DNA from: Kangiella geojedonensis
GTDB taxonomy: Bacteria > Pseudomonadota > Gammaproteobacteria > Enterobacterales > Kangiellaceae
NCBI RefSeq assembly: GCF_000981765.1
Contig: NZ_CP010975.1
Location: 186,001 to 250,000 of the forward strand
Reading direction: 5' to 3'
DNA length: 64,000 nucleotides
Of the stretch, positions 7,702-16,769 are shown piece after piece. Each line of letters opens with the position of its first letter. Position 1 is the stretch's first letter. A program made the position numbers and the translations under genes. The notes under the pieces were generated by a model. It saw only the letters and a program-made list of their open reading frames with translations, had not been told where the DNA came from and searched no databases.

Positions 7702-8745
7702 ATGAGCAAATTTGACCAGCGCGCACAGATATTAATGAAAACATTGGTGGAAACCTATATTTCCAGTGGCCAGCCTGTGGGTTCAAAAACCTTGCTCGAA
7801 AACTCGCAACTCAGCGTCAGTACCGCGACCGTGAGGAACGTTATGCAGGATCTTGAAAGTATGGGCTTACTAACCGCGCCGTACACGTCAGCTGGTCGAA
7901 TCCCGACCTCTCAAGGCGTTCGATTGTTTGTGGATCAGCTACTGACGGTGTCTGATGTCGAAGATATTTATTTAAAGCAACTACAGCAGCATTTGGGCAA
8001 AGTTTCGGAGACCGGAGAGATGTTATCGAGCGTTTCCAATATGTTGTCTCAGGTGACGCAGATGGCGGGACTGATTCGAGTGCCTCGCCGTGATGTAACG
8101 CGAGTGAAGCAGGTTGAGTTTGTGTCTTTGTCGCAGAATAAAGTGCTGGTGGTATTGGTGCTGAGCGATGGTGAAGTTCAAAACCGTGTGATTCAGCTGG
8201 ATAACCCGGTCTCGAGAGATGAACTTCAGCAGGCGTCAAACTACGTTAATCATCATTTTGCTGGAAAGGAGTTAGATACGGTTCGACGTGAGTTACTGAA
8301 CGAACTTAAGGATGATCGCGCCAAGATGGATCAGATGATGGCGTCGATGATGGAAGTGGCGGAAAAAGGATTTACGGGTGGCGAGGATGATGAAGTTCAG
8401 GTCACGGGTAAGTCACAACTGCTTAACTGGGTGAACTCCGGCGATATTTCGGACTTACAGTCGGTTTTTAATGCGTTTGCCGAAAAAACACAGATGCTGA
8501 CCTTGTTGGATAAATGTTTAAGTGCCGATGGTGTGCAGCTTTTTATTGGCGAAGAGTCTGGCTACGATGTGTTATCGCAATGCAGTGTTGTCGGCGCGCC
8601 ATATAGCATTGATGGTGAGGCGGTTGGTGTACTGGCTGTTGTCGGGCCAACACGTATGGATTATAACCGTGTTATTCCGATGGTGGATATTACCGCAAAA
8701 TTGATATCCGCAGCCTTGAATAATGACGACGAAACCTCATATTGA
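7702..8745 (+). CDS. hrcA: Heat-inducible transcription repressor HrcA
   Basis: A 347-residue repressor that normally binds CIRCE elements at chaperone operons and is tuned by GroEL. The N-terminal winged helix is clear (LMKTLVETYISSGQPVGSKTL; VSTATVRNVMQDLESMGLL; TSAGRIPTSQGVRLFVDQLL) and the C-terminal sensing domain ends in IGEESGYDVLSQCSVV and GVLAVVGPTRMDYNRVIPMV. It precedes grpE by 83 bases. I found no complete CIRCE site upstream of hrcA, grpE or dnaK, so its target may be groESL elsewhere. Confidence 0.95.
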   Translation: MSKFDQRAQILMKTLVETYISSGQPVGSKTLLENSQLSVSTATVRNVMQDLESMGLLTAPYTSAGRIPTSQGVRLFVDQLLTVSDVEDIYLKQLQQHLGKVSETGEMLSSVSNMLSQVTQMAGLIRVPRRDVTRVKQVEFVSLSQNKVLVVLVLSDGEVQNRVIQLDNPVSRDELQQASNYVNHHFAGKELDTVRRELLNELKDDRAKMDQMMASMMEVAEKGFTGGEDDEVQVTGKSQLLNWVNSGDISDLQSVFNAFAEKTQMLTLLDKCLSADGVQLFIGEESGYDVLSQCSVVGAPYSIDGEAVGVLAVVGPTRMDYNRVIPMVDITAKLISAALNNDDETSY

Positions 8746-8828
8746 AGAGCACAGCAACATTGAGTCAGTCCTAAAGGTGGATACTGGCTAGCGTTAACAG
8801 TTTTGAGAGACCGGTTTGGAGAAACAGT

Positions 8829-9464
8829 ATGTCTGAGAAAGACAAGCAAAATCAAGAAGTTGAGAATCAAGAAGAGCTTACAGAAGCGGAGAAAAAGGCT
8901 GCTGAAGAGCAAGTCCAGAAAGTGGTGGATGAAGCTTTAGAAGAAGCTGTTGAGTCTGCAGAAGACGATAACTTGGCTGATTTAAGCGACGAAGAGCGCA
9001 AAATTGTTGAGCTTGAAACGGCCCTAGAAGAAGCGGAGGCGAAAGCCGCTGAGAACATGGATGTGGCACTTCGAACCAAAGCTGAAGCTGAAAATATTCG
9101 CCGTCGCTCTGAAAACGAAGTCATTAATGCCCGTAAATACGCCATTGAGAAATTTGCGGAAGAATTATTGGCGGTAGTCGATAGTCTTGAGCAAGGCTTA
9201 CAAGCGAAGGCAGAGCATGAAGAGTCAAAAGCGATGAAAGAGGGTATGGAATTAACCTTGAAAATGACTTTGTCGACACTGAAGAAGTTTGGCGTCGAAC
9301 AACATAATCCGCTTGAAGAAGTGTTCGATCCGCAATTACACGAAGCCATGACTATGGTGCCTAGCCCTGATCATGAGAAGAATACGATTATTGATGTGTT
9401 CCAGAAAGGCTATTCACTGAACGGTCGCGTGATTCGCCCAGCGCGTGTCGTCGTCGCTCAGTAG
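8829..9464 (+). CDS. grpE: Nucleotide exchange factor GrpE
   Basis: A 211-residue co-chaperone that releases ADP from DnaK. It has a very acidic, low-complexity N-terminus (about 1-60), a long helix, and the conserved GrpE core (AEAENIRRRSENEVINARKY; FAEELLAVVDSLEQGL; GVEQHNPLEEVFDPQLHEAM; GYSLNGRVIRPARVVVAQ). It follows hrcA in the same direction and is closed by a terminator, so hrcA-grpE form one unit separate from dnaK-dnaJ. Confidence 0.96.
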   Translation: MSEKDKQNQEVENQEELTEAEKKAAEEQVQKVVDEALEEAVESAEDDNLADLSDEERKIVELETALEEAEAKAAENMDVALRTKAEAENIRRRSENEVINARKYAIEKFAEELLAVVDSLEQGLQAKAEHEESKAMKEGMELTLKMTLSTLKKFGVEQHNPLEEVFDPQLHEAMTMVPSPDHEKNTIIDVFQKGYSLNGRVIRPARVVVAQ

Positions 9465-9469
9465 GATTA

Positions 9470-9496
9470 TTGAATCTTTCGAATTGAATCTTTCGA
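9470..9496 (+). repeat. 13-base direct repeat after grpE
   Basis: TTGAATCTTTCGA occurs at 9470-9482 and again at 9484-9496, separated by one base, directly between the grpE stop and its terminator. Probably a small local duplication. Confidence 0.8.
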
Positions 9497-9502
9497 TTAA
9501 GG

Positions 9503-9535
9503 AAGCTGCCTGAATCATTTCAGGCGGCTTTTTTT
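9503..9535 (+). terminator. Intrinsic terminator of grpE
   Basis: AAGCTGCCTGAA (9503-9514) pairs with TTCAGGCGGCTT (9519-9530; one mismatch), followed by a T-run. Confidence 0.9.
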
Positions 9536-9623
9536 ATAGCTGTGGATTAATAAATGCCCACTTTCTGAGCATTTCGTAATACAATACCTCAAATTTTTAA
9601 ACTATTACCATGAGAGAATAAAG

Positions 9624-10340
9624 ATGGGTCGTGCCTTTCAAAACCGCAAAGAGTCGATGGCGAAAACATCAGATCAGAACGCCAAGGTTTACAGTAAATA
9701 CAGTCGTGAAATCTACGTTACCGCAAAGCAAGGTGGCTCTGAGCCAGAGAGTAACCTCGCTTTAAGAAGCTTAATGGACCGTGCTAAGCGTGATCAAGTT
9801 CCTGCGCATGTTATCCAAAAAGCCATCGATAAAGCGGAAGGCGGTGCGGGTGAAGACTTTGCTGTGGCGCGTTACGAAGGGTATGGACCTGGCAATGTTA
9901 TGGTGATTGTCGATTGCCTTACCGATAATCCAAACCGTACATTCGGTGAGGTTCGCCAGTGCTTTGTTAAGACTAAATCGAAAATCGGTACAGAAGGCAG
10001 CGTGATGCACATGTTTGATCACAGCGCTATCTTTGTTTTCGCCAGCGATGATGAAGAAGGTGCGCTGGAAGCCTTAATGATGGCCGACGTAGACGTGACC
10101 GATATTGAGCATGAAGAGGGGAAAATAACCGTGTTTGCCCCACAGACTGAATACTTCAAAGCAAAAAATGCACTACAAGAACACTTTGAAGGGATTGAGT
10201 TTGAAGTGGACGAAATACAGTTTGTACCAAAAGTAACCACTGCCATTAGTGGTGATGATCTTGAGATGTTCGAAAAGTTTATGGATATGGCGAACGATCA
10301 GGATGACGTGCAAAACGTTTATCACAACGCTGAATTTTAA
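9624..10340 (+). CDS. YebC/PmpR family protein
   Basis: A 238-residue member of the YebC/TACO1 family ([22 protein letters not shown]..., [38 protein letters not shown]). Members were described as transcription regulators and, more recently, as factors that help ribosomes at difficult sequences such as proline runs. The common bacterial form begins GHSKW; this one begins GRAFQNR, the second YebC subgroup (YeeN-like). It lies alone between two terminators, within the chaperone region. Confidence 0.9.
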   Translation: MGRAFQNRKESMAKTSDQNAKVYSKYSREIYVTAKQGGSEPESNLALRSLMDRAKRDQVPAHVIQKAIDKAEGGAGEDFAVARYEGYGPGNVMVIVDCLTDNPNRTFGEVRQCFVKTKSKIGTEGSVMHMFDHSAIFVFASDDEEGALEALMMADVDVTDIEHEEGKITVFAPQTEYFKAKNALQEHFEGIEFEVDEIQFVPKVTTAISGDDLEMFEKFMDMANDQDDVQNVYHNAEF

Positions 10341-10370
10341 TTCCTTGTAATCAGAACATATTCTTTATAA

Positions 10371-10412
10371 CCCTTTGCCGTGTAATTAACATAAAACGGC
10401 AAAGGGTTTTTT
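10371..10412 (+). terminator. Intrinsic terminator of the yebC-type gene
   Basis: CCCTTTGCCGT (10371-10381) pairs exactly with ACGGCAAAGGG (10396-10406), followed by six T. The rest of the gap to 10753 (about 340 bases) is AT-rich and must hold the promoter of the next gene; I see no gene or strong structure there. Confidence 0.92.
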
Positions 10413-10753
10413 CTTGCCTGAATATCACCTTAAAAAATTGCCCTAAGACCTAACGATAAGCGATAGGTTCCCGTTGAAAAAAGTTCCTTCTTTAATCGTG
10501 ACAAATCTCTCAAATACATCAAGCGGTACGCTTAAAAGATATTATTAATCAATAAGTTAACTCCTATAGCAGTTTCGAAGAAATCACCTTAAAAATGCAA
10601 AGTGTTAGCCCTAACTAAAGGCAAGTCTGTCACAAAAAAACGCTCAATTGTTAAACCTTATTTTACAAAAAAACGAGTGTGAAACAGGTCATGTTTTTTA
10701 GAGACTTTTGCGTGTTACAACTAAAGTCCACTTGCAACAAAAGGTGAAACATT

Positions 10754-11029
10754 ATGAAAAAATCAATGGCAGTATTAGGTGTGATATTTGGTTTGGCTGC
10801 GGGTTCTGCTAACGCAGGTGACGCAGATATTCTGAAGCAAATGGATGTTCGAGCGTGCCAAGCTCAAGCTCAGGTACAGAGTAAAGAAGAAGGCGAGAAA
10901 ACGCAAAAAGCTTGTGAGTGTGAAATTGAAAACACTGACTATGAAGCTTTATCTGAAGCTAAGAAAAAAGGTGACTTAGCAAAAATTCAGAAGATTAATC
11001 AAGAAGCTAAAGAAGCTTGTGCTGAATAA
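10754..11029 (+). CDS. Small secreted four-cysteine protein (copy 1)
   Basis: A 91-residue protein with a Sec signal peptide cut after ANA (residue 21) and an AAGGTGA ribosome site. The mature part is helical and charged and has four cysteines at 35, 54, 56 and 89, likely two disulfides. It is a paralogue of the next gene: both share RAC...Q, a C-x-C pair followed by EN-TDYEAL, then an EAKK-GD-AK stretch and a C-terminal Cys. I do not recognise the family. The position between grpE/yebC and dnaK hints at, but does not show, a periplasmic stress role. Confidence 0.75.
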   Translation: MKKSMAVLGVIFGLAAGSANAGDADILKQMDVRACQAQAQVQSKEEGEKTQKACECEIENTDYEALSEAKKKGDLAKIQKINQEAKEACAE

Positions 11030-11092
11030 TTAGCAAACAAGACTTACTCCCACTAACGATATAGGCATTTTGCAATCTAGAAGGTGATTATT

Positions 11093-11377
11093 ATGAAAAA
11101 GACATTACTAACATTAACGACAGTACTTGGTTTAACTATTGCGGGTAGCGCGATGGCTGATGAAGCTGAAAGCTTGAAGCAGCAGGAATTACGTGCTTGT
11201 GACATGCAAGCCCAGCAGTTGCCGGAAGAAGTGCGTGCCAAGCAACAGGAAAACTGTAAGTGTGTGGTCGAAAACACCGACTATGAAGCTTTGGTTGAAG
11301 CGAAGAAAAGCGGCGATATGGCTAAAGTGCAGGAAATTAAGAGCGAGGCAAGCCAATCTTGCAATGGTGTCCAATAA
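11093..11377 (+). CDS. Small secreted four-cysteine protein (copy 2)
   Basis: A 94-residue paralogue of the preceding gene, 63 bases downstream. I choose the ATG at 11093 because AAGGTGA sits 6-12 bases before it; the GTG at 11084 overlaps that site. Signal peptide ends at AMA (about residue 22). Cysteines at 36, 55, 57 and 90 match copy 1 in spacing, and the block NTDYEAL is identical. The two genes look like a tandem duplication that has diverged to roughly half identity. Function unknown. Confidence 0.75.
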   Translation: MKKTLLTLTTVLGLTIAGSAMADEAESLKQQELRACDMQAQQLPEEVRAKQQENCKCVVENTDYEALVEAKKSGDMAKVQEIKSEASQSCNGVQ

Positions 11378-11471
11378 TTAGGCACCTTCCCATGCGATAC
11401 ACCCTCAGGTATCACATGGGTTTCTCTCCTCTTAGACTCTCCCCTGAGAAAAGAGAACTCCTACATAGTCA

Positions 11472-11503
11472 AATAAAAGCTGGCCTTTGTGTCAGCTTTT
11501 ATT
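11472..11503 (+). terminator. Hairpin after the duplicated small genes
   Basis: AATAAAAGCTG (11472-11482) is an exact inverted repeat of CAGCTTTTATT (11493-11503). The following tract is T-rich but broken, so this is a moderately convincing terminator. The gap 11378-11714 otherwise holds the dnaK promoter region. Confidence 0.6.
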
Positions 11504-11530
11504 ATTTGTAAGATAATTTTCCGATGACCC

Positions 11531-11559
11531 CTTGAAATACAGTGAGCGAAACCAATATT
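11531..11559 (+). promoter_or_regulatory. Sigma-32-type promoter of dnaK with a CIRCE-like half-site
   Basis: CTTGAAA (11531-11537), preceded by CCC, is an exact heat-shock -35 box; CCAATATT (11552-11559) is a fair -10 box, 14 bases later. Right after it, TTGCACTC resembles the left CIRCE arm (TTAGCACTC), but the right arm GAGTGCTAA is absent. Heat control by sigma-32 is therefore more likely than HrcA control. Confidence 0.6.
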
Positions 11560-11714
11560 GCACTCCAACAAGTTGGTATTCAGCGTAGCAACGATGGCGC
11601 TGGGTCACTTTTTATGAGTAACCTTAAAAAAAGTAAGTTTAAGGGGTTGATCTACTAAACCCAGCCCCCACATAAGCTACAAGCAAGATTTAAAGACCCT
11701 TTTGGAGTGAAAAC

Positions 11715-13658
11715 ATGGCCAAAATTATCGGAATTGATTTAGGTACAACAAATTCATGTGTTGCCGTTATGGACGGTGACAAGCCTCGCGTTATTGAAAA
11801 TGCTGAAGGCGCACGCACAACACCATCAATCATCGCTTACACCGAAGACGGTGAAACTTTGGTTGGTCAGTCAGCGAAGCGCCAAGCAGTAACCAACCCT
11901 GAAAACACTTTGTATGCGATCAAGCGTTTGATCGGTCGTAAGTTTAAAGACAACGTCGTACAAAAAGACACGGGCATGGTTCCCTATAAGATTATCGAAG
12001 CGGACAATGGTGACGCTTGGGTACAAGTGAACGACAAGAAAATGGCACCGCCACAGGTTTCTGCTGAAATCTTGAAAAAGATGAAGAAAACAGCAGAGGA
12101 CTTCCTTGGTGAAGAAGTGAAGGAAGCCGTGATTACGGTTCCTGCCTACTTCAACGACTCACAACGTCAGGCGACTAAAGATGCGGGTCGTATCGCAGGT
12201 CTTGACGTAAAGCGTATTATTAACGAGCCAACAGCGGCAGCGTTAGCTTACGGTATGGACAAAGAGCGTGGCGATCGCACTATCGCGGTTTATGACCTTG
12301 GTGGTGGTACTTTCGATATTTCTATCATCGAAATCGCGGAAGTTGATGGCGAGCACACGTTCGAAGTACTTTCTACCAACGGTGATACTTTCCTTGGTGG
12401 TGAAGATTTCGATATGCGCGTTATTGAATACTTGGCGTCTGAATTTAAGAAAGAGTCAGGTATCGACCTTAAAGGCGACGCATTAGCGATGCAACGTTTA
12501 AAAGAAGCTGGTGAGAAAGCTAAGATCGAACTATCTTCAAGCAGCCAGACTGAAGTTAACTTGCCTTACATCACTGCGGATTCTACAGGTCCTAAGCACC
12601 TTAACATCAAGCTGACTCGTGCCAAATTAGAAGCACTGGTTGAAGACTTGGTTGAGCGTACGCTAGAGCCAGTAAAACAAGCACTGAAAGATGCAGGCGT
12701 TTCTAACTCAGAAATCGATGACGTTATCTTGGTTGGTGGTCAAACGCGTATGCCTAAAGTACAAGAAGCAGTATCAGGCTTCTTCGGCAAAGATGCGCGT
12801 AAAGACGTTAACCCTGATGAAGCGGTAGCAGTAGGTGCTGCGATTCAAGGTGCGGTACTTGGTGGTGACGTCAAAGACGTTCTACTACTCGACGTAACGC
12901 CTTTAACGCTTGGTATCGAGACTATGGGTCAAGTAATGACTCCGCTGATTGATAAGAATACAACGATTCCAACTAAGGCATCGCAAACCTTCTCAACAGC
13001 TGAAGATAACCAAACGGCAGTAACGGTTCATGTGCTACAGGGTGAGCGTAAGATGGCTGCTCAGAATAAATCACTGGGTCGTTTCGACTTAGCAGATATT
13101 CCACCAGCACCACGCGGTACGCCTCAGATCGAAGTAACGTTTGACATCGATGCTAACGGTATCATGCACGTTTCTGCGAAAGATAAAGCGACAGGCAAAG
13201 AGCAATCGATTCAGATTAAAGCCTCTTCAGGTTTGAGCGATGACGAAATCGATCAAATGATTAAAGATGCTGAGGCGCATGCTGAAGAAGATAAGAAGTT
13301 CCAAGAGCTGGTTGAAGCACGTAACCAAGCGGATGGCCTCGTTCACGCTTCACGTAAGTCGTTAGATGACGACAGCATCACTTTTGAAGACGGTGAGAAA
13401 GAAGCGATTGAAAAAGCCGCTAATGAGCTTGAAGAAGCGATCAAAGGTGACGACTTAGAAGATATCAAAGCTAAGACTGAAGCCTTGAGCCAAGCATCTG
13501 CGAAGATGGCTGAGCGTATGTATGCAAACGCACAGCAGCAAGCGGAAGCTGGTCAACAGCCAGGTGGCGAGCAAGCATCTAACGATAGCAATGCTGGCGA
13601 TGATGTTGTAGACGCTGAGTTTGAGGAAGTTAAAGACGACGACAAGTCTAAGTCGTAA
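11715..13658 (+). CDS. dnaK: Chaperone DnaK (Hsp70)
   Basis: A 647-residue Hsp70. The ATPase domain starts with [17 protein letters not shown] and contains [23 protein letters not shown] and [16 protein letters not shown]; the linker is [13 protein letters not shown]; the substrate-binding domain and helical lid follow, ending in a Gln/Gly-rich linker and the acidic tail [11 protein letters not shown], which is typical of bacterial DnaK. A heat-shock promoter lies about 150 bases upstream. dnaJ follows after a 225-base gap containing a large palindrome. Confidence 0.98.
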   Translation: MAKIIGIDLGTTNSCVAVMDGDKPRVIENAEGARTTPSIIAYTEDGETLVGQSAKRQAVTNPENTLYAIKRLIGRKFKDNVVQKDTGMVPYKIIEADNGDAWVQVNDKKMAPPQVSAEILKKMKKTAEDFLGEEVKEAVITVPAYFNDSQRQATKDAGRIAGLDVKRIINEPTAAALAYGMDKERGDRTIAVYDLGGGTFDISIIEIAEVDGEHTFEVLSTNGDTFLGGEDFDMRVIEYLASEFKKESGIDLKGDALAMQRLKEAGEKAKIELSSSSQTEVNLPYITADSTGPKHLNIKLTRAKLEALVEDLVERTLEPVKQALKDAGVSNSEIDDVILVGGQTRMPKVQEAVSGFFGKDARKDVNPDEAVAVGAAIQGAVLGGDVKDVLLLDVTPLTLGIETMGQVMTPLIDKNTTIPTKASQTFSTAEDNQTAVTVHVLQGERKMAAQNKSLGRFDLADIPPAPRGTPQIEVTFDIDANGIMHVSAKDKATGKEQSIQIKASSGLSDDEIDQMIKDAEAHAEEDKKFQELVEARNQADGLVHASRKSLDDDSITFEDGEKEAIEKAANELEEAIKGDDLEDIKAKTEALSQASAKMAERMYANAQQQAEAGQQPGGEQASNDSNAGDDVVDAEFEEVKDDDKSKS

Positions 13659-13781
13659 TTAAAACGGCTTTTTGACTCGATAGCTTTGTTGCTGAGTTTT
13701 CTGCGAGTGCTCATTTACCTGAGTAAACTCCGCTTCTCGAAAACTCAGCGCCTCGCTCTCAAGCCAAACTGCTCGTTTTAA
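13659..13781 (+). repeat. Long imperfect palindrome (element B) between dnaK and dnaJ
   Basis: Directly after the dnaK stop, nested inverted repeats span 123 bases: TTAAAACG (13659) with CGTTTTAA (13774), GGCTT (13666) with AAGCC (13761), GCTGAGTTTTC (13691) with GAAAACTCAGC (13739). The apex is TCATTTAC (13711), loop CTGA, GTAAACTCC (13723). These apical sequences are identical to those of element A after fur, whereas the arms differ in sequence but still pair. It is in the same orientation relative to the upstream gene. Likely a mobile or structural 3'-end element. Confidence 0.65.
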
Positions 13782-13822
13782 GAGAATATCCCTTTAGTTT
13801 TATACAAGGGAGAAGTTAAGGT

Positions 13823-13848
13823 AAACGCAGGATTTGGTTCCTGCGTTT
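13823..13848 (+). other. Perfect hairpin before dnaJ
   Basis: AAACGCAGGA (13823-13832) pairs exactly with TCCTGCGTTT (13839-13848), 35 bases before the dnaJ start. It has no T-run and may act as a processing or pausing structure that lets dnaJ be expressed less than dnaK. Confidence 0.6.
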
Positions 13849-13883
13849 GCGGTTTAAAAAGATTGAAGAAAAAGTAGCTAATT

Positions 13884-15026
13884 ATGTCGAAACGCGATTA
13901 TTACGAAGTATTGGGTGTGTCGAAGGGCGCAGAGAAAGCTGAGTTAAAGAAAGCTTATCGTCGTTTGGCGATGAAGAATCACCCCGATCGTAATCCAGAT
14001 GATAAAGAAGCTGAGCAGCGCTTTAAAGAAGCGAAGGAAGCTTATGAAGTCTTGAGCGATCCACAAAAGCGTCAAATGTACGATCAGTATGGTCATGCAG
14101 GCGTTGACCAAAGTATGGGCGGTGGAGCCGGTGGCTTTGGTGGCGGTGAAGATTTCAATGATATCTTCGGCGATATTTTTGGTGACATATTTGGTGGCGG
14201 TGGTCGTCGTGGCGGAGGCGGTAGGCGTCAAGCTCGCGGCAACGACTTGCAGTACAATTTAGAAATAAGCTTAGAAGAAGCTGTTCGTGGCGTTGAGAAG
14301 GAAATTAAAGTTCCAACTTACGTTAATTGTGACACCTGTGATGGTGATGGCGCTAAACCTGGTTCTGGCACCACAACCTGTACAACCTGTGCCGGTCAAG
14401 GCGCGGTTCGCATGAGCCAAGGTTTCTTCTCAGTTCAACAAACCTGCCCAGATTGTCAGGGAACTGGCCAAATGATTAAAGACCCTTGTGGCGATTGTCA
14501 TGGTCAGGGCCGAGTGCATAAAACCAAAGAATTGAAAGTTACCATTCCTGCGGGCATTGACGATGGCATGCGTGTTCGTTTAACCGGCGAAGGTGAAGCT
14601 GGTGGTCCAGGCGCAATCGCTGGCGACTTGTATGTTCAGGTTTATGTCAAAGAGCATCCAATATTCAAGCGCGACGGGGTAAATCTTTATTGTGAAGTAC
14701 CGCTAAGCTTTGTCACCGCTACATTAGGAGGCAAGTTGGATGTGCCAACGTTGGAAGGCAAGGTAGCATTAACCATACCGGCAGAAACCCAGACTGGGCG
14801 CTTATTCCGACTCAAAGGAAAAGGCGTTAAAGGCGTACGTAGTAGCATGGTTGGCGACTTGTTATGCCGCGTGATTCTTGAAACACCGGTTAAACTCAAT
14901 AAAAAGCAGAAAGAGCTGCTGGAAGAGTTTCAACAAACCGTGAATGATTCGGACGGAAAAAACAGTCCAAAGCAAAAGAGCTGGTTTGATGGTGTTAAGA
15001 AGTTTTGGGACGCCATGACGAGTTAA
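13884..15026 (+). CDS. dnaJ: Chaperone DnaJ (Hsp40)
   Basis: A 380-residue co-chaperone that stimulates DnaK ATPase. The J domain (about 1-70) has the HPD motif (NHPDRNPDD); a Gly-rich linker follows (about 75-115); the zinc region has four C-x2-C-x-G-x-G units ([32 protein letters not shown]); then the C-terminal substrate domains. All key residues are present. The first Cys unit reads DGDG rather than the usual GSG form, which is harmless. A terminator follows. Confidence 0.97.
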   Translation: MSKRDYYEVLGVSKGAEKAELKKAYRRLAMKNHPDRNPDDKEAEQRFKEAKEAYEVLSDPQKRQMYDQYGHAGVDQSMGGGAGGFGGGEDFNDIFGDIFGDIFGGGGRRGGGGRRQARGNDLQYNLEISLEEAVRGVEKEIKVPTYVNCDTCDGDGAKPGSGTTTCTTCAGQGAVRMSQGFFSVQQTCPDCQGTGQMIKDPCGDCHGQGRVHKTKELKVTIPAGIDDGMRVRLTGEGEAGGPGAIAGDLYVQVYVKEHPIFKRDGVNLYCEVPLSFVTATLGGKLDVPTLEGKVALTIPAETQTGRLFRLKGKGVKGVRSSMVGDLLCRVILETPVKLNKKQKELLEEFQQTVNDSDGKNSPKQKSWFDGVKKFWDAMTS

Positions 15027-15041
15027 AATATATAGTGATAG

Positions 15042-15067
15042 AAAGCCCGCCGAGTGCGGGCTTTTTT
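15042..15067 (+). terminator. Intrinsic terminator of dnaJ
   Basis: AAAGCCCGC (15042-15050) pairs with GCGGGCTTT (15056-15064), 5-base loop, followed by TTT. Confidence 0.93.
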
Positions 15068-15129
15068 GTGTTTAGCAGAAAAAAGATTTATGCTCGTACG
15101 CTGATGTATCAAGCTTGGAATGCTATTAG

Positions 15130-15750
15130 ATGAAAAGATTATTTGCACAACTTAAAGTCAGTGTTTATGGTTTATGCGCGCTCTTTTTACTGGCATGTGA
15201 AAATGATAAAACGCTACAGCCGCTGACCAGTGATGCGGTGATAGTCGCCTTTGGCGATAGTCTGACTGATGGGGTCGGTGCCTCGAAAGGTAAAGCTTAT
15301 CCTGATGTGCTAGCCAGCCTGACTTCAAGAGAGGTCATCAACGCTGGGGTTTCAGGAGAAGTTACGGCAGAAGGCTTGCAGAGGCTGCCACTTATTTTAG
15401 AGACACATAATCCTGATTTGGTGATTTTGATGGAAGGGGGCAATGATATTTTGCGTAATCTGAGTCATGCCCAAGCTAAGTCAAATTTGGCGCAGATGAT
15501 CCAAATGATACGCCTTTCTGGCGCGGAAGTGGTGATGCTGGGCATTCCTGAGAAAAACTTATTTTCAGACTCGGCAGACTTTTATGACCAGTTGGCAGAA
15601 GAGTATCAAGTGGTGTATGACGGTGAAAGCATGTCAGAGTTACTGAAAACACGCTCTTTGAAATCCGACTCTATTCACCTGAATAATGCGGGATACCAAG
15701 AGCTAGCTCAACGAATTTTTGCGCTACTGCAGGAGCAGGGCGCTTTATAA
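15130..15750 (+). CDS. SGNH/GDSL-family esterase lipoprotein
   Basis: A 206-residue esterase or lysophospholipase of the TesA type. A lipoprotein signal ends in LLAC (Cys23), so it is probably membrane-anchored on the periplasmic side. Catalytic blocks are all visible: GDSLTDG at 42-48 (nucleophile Ser44), GGND at 103-106 and D-x2-H (Asp180, His183). E. coli TesA is a soluble periplasmic protein, so the lipid anchor is a difference. It lies 17 bases before dapB and may be co-transcribed, though no functional link is evident. Confidence 0.88.
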   Translation: MKRLFAQLKVSVYGLCALFLLACENDKTLQPLTSDAVIVAFGDSLTDGVGASKGKAYPDVLASLTSREVINAGVSGEVTAEGLQRLPLILETHNPDLVILMEGGNDILRNLSHAQAKSNLAQMIQMIRLSGAEVVMLGIPEKNLFSDSADFYDQLAEEYQVVYDGESMSELLKTRSLKSDSIHLNNAGYQELAQRIFALLQEQGAL

Positions 15751-15767
15751 GTATTGAAGACATAATT

Positions 15768-16571
15768 ATGAAAAAAACAAATATCATCATTAATGCTGCT
15801 ACCGGGCGAATGGGTAAAGAGTTACTTCAGGCGACGGCTGCAGACAAAGAGGTTACTTTAGTGGGGGCTATCGCACGAGCGGGTCATCCCATGGTGGGCA
15901 ATGATGTCGCCTATTTGATTGGCTCAGAGCCTCTAGGCGTTCTTATTACAGCTGAACTTTCTAGTGAGTTAAGTAAGGATGCTGTGCTGATTGACTTTAG
16001 TCTGCCAGATTATTCGATCGAGAGCCTTGAGAGAGCAGTTAAAGCCAGTACGCCAGTAGTGATTGGTACAACAGGTTACTCTGATGAACAGTTGAAGCAA
16101 ATCGAAGAAGCCGCTAAGTCAATTCCGATTGTTTTTGCCGCGAACTATTCGGTAGGGGTAAACAGTTTGTTAGGTTTGGTAAAGCAAGCAACGAAACTAT
16201 TAGGGGATAATTCGGATATAGAGATCTTTGAGGCCCATCATAAGCATAAAAAAGATGCACCGTCAGGAACGGCCTTAGCATTGGGCGAAGCGGTAGCTGA
16301 GGTTAAAGGAGAAAACTTAAAAGATGTCGCTGAGTGGGCGCGCCATGGTGATTTGCCAAGGCAAGAAGGTGCCATCGGTTTTTCCGTGATGAGAGCGGGT
16401 GATATCGTGGGAACCCATGATGTGGTATTCGCACTGAATGGTGAAATGGTCACGTTAAGACACGAGGCTCAATCAAGACAGTGTTTTGCGAGCGGAGCTG
16501 TGGTTGCAGCGAAGTGGTTAATAGGTAAGTCCGCAGGGCTTTATAATATGCAGGATGTGTTAGGGCTTTAA
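15768..16571 (+). CDS. dapB: 4-hydroxy-tetrahydrodipicolinate reductase
   Basis: A 267-residue reductase of lysine and diaminopimelate synthesis. It shows the nucleotide-binding GRMGKELLQA start (about 13-22), TPVVIGTTGYSDEQ, the catalytic block EIFEAHHKHKKDAPSGTAL and the C-terminal DIVGTHDVVFALNGE. Length is standard. It precedes the car genes, as in Pseudomonas, but here a 566-base gap with an apparent small RNA lies between. Confidence 0.96.
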   Translation: MKKTNIIINAATGRMGKELLQATAADKEVTLVGAIARAGHPMVGNDVAYLIGSEPLGVLITAELSSELSKDAVLIDFSLPDYSIESLERAVKASTPVVIGTTGYSDEQLKQIEEAAKSIPIVFAANYSVGVNSLLGLVKQATKLLGDNSDIEIFEAHHKHKKDAPSGTALALGEAVAEVKGENLKDVAEWARHGDLPRQEGAIGFSVMRAGDIVGTHDVVFALNGEMVTLRHEAQSRQCFASGAVVAAKWLIGKSAGLYNMQDVLGL

Positions 16572-16769
16572 GGACAGTTGAGTTCTATCATTATCAATTT
16601 CGCATTAAGGTTAAGAGATTCGCTATAGAGCTTGTGCGAAATATCTCAACCAGATGTAGTCCTAGTCGAAATTTTGTGGACGAGATCGTAGGATAAACCT
16701 TGGTATAACCATTAAGTCATTGTTATTATTGGATATTGACGTTTGATTCAAATCTGAATGGGTGATTTC

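Noticed and set aside
8867-9349. 160-codon minus-strand frame inside grpE
   Set aside because: Serine/alanine-rich mirror of the acidic GrpE coding sequence; no independent support.
11557-11583. CIRCE element before dnaK
   Set aside because: Only the left arm resembles the consensus; the right arm does not pair.
2778-13781. The two palindromes as integron attC sites
   Set aside because: No GTTRRRY core, no integrase and no cassette structure.
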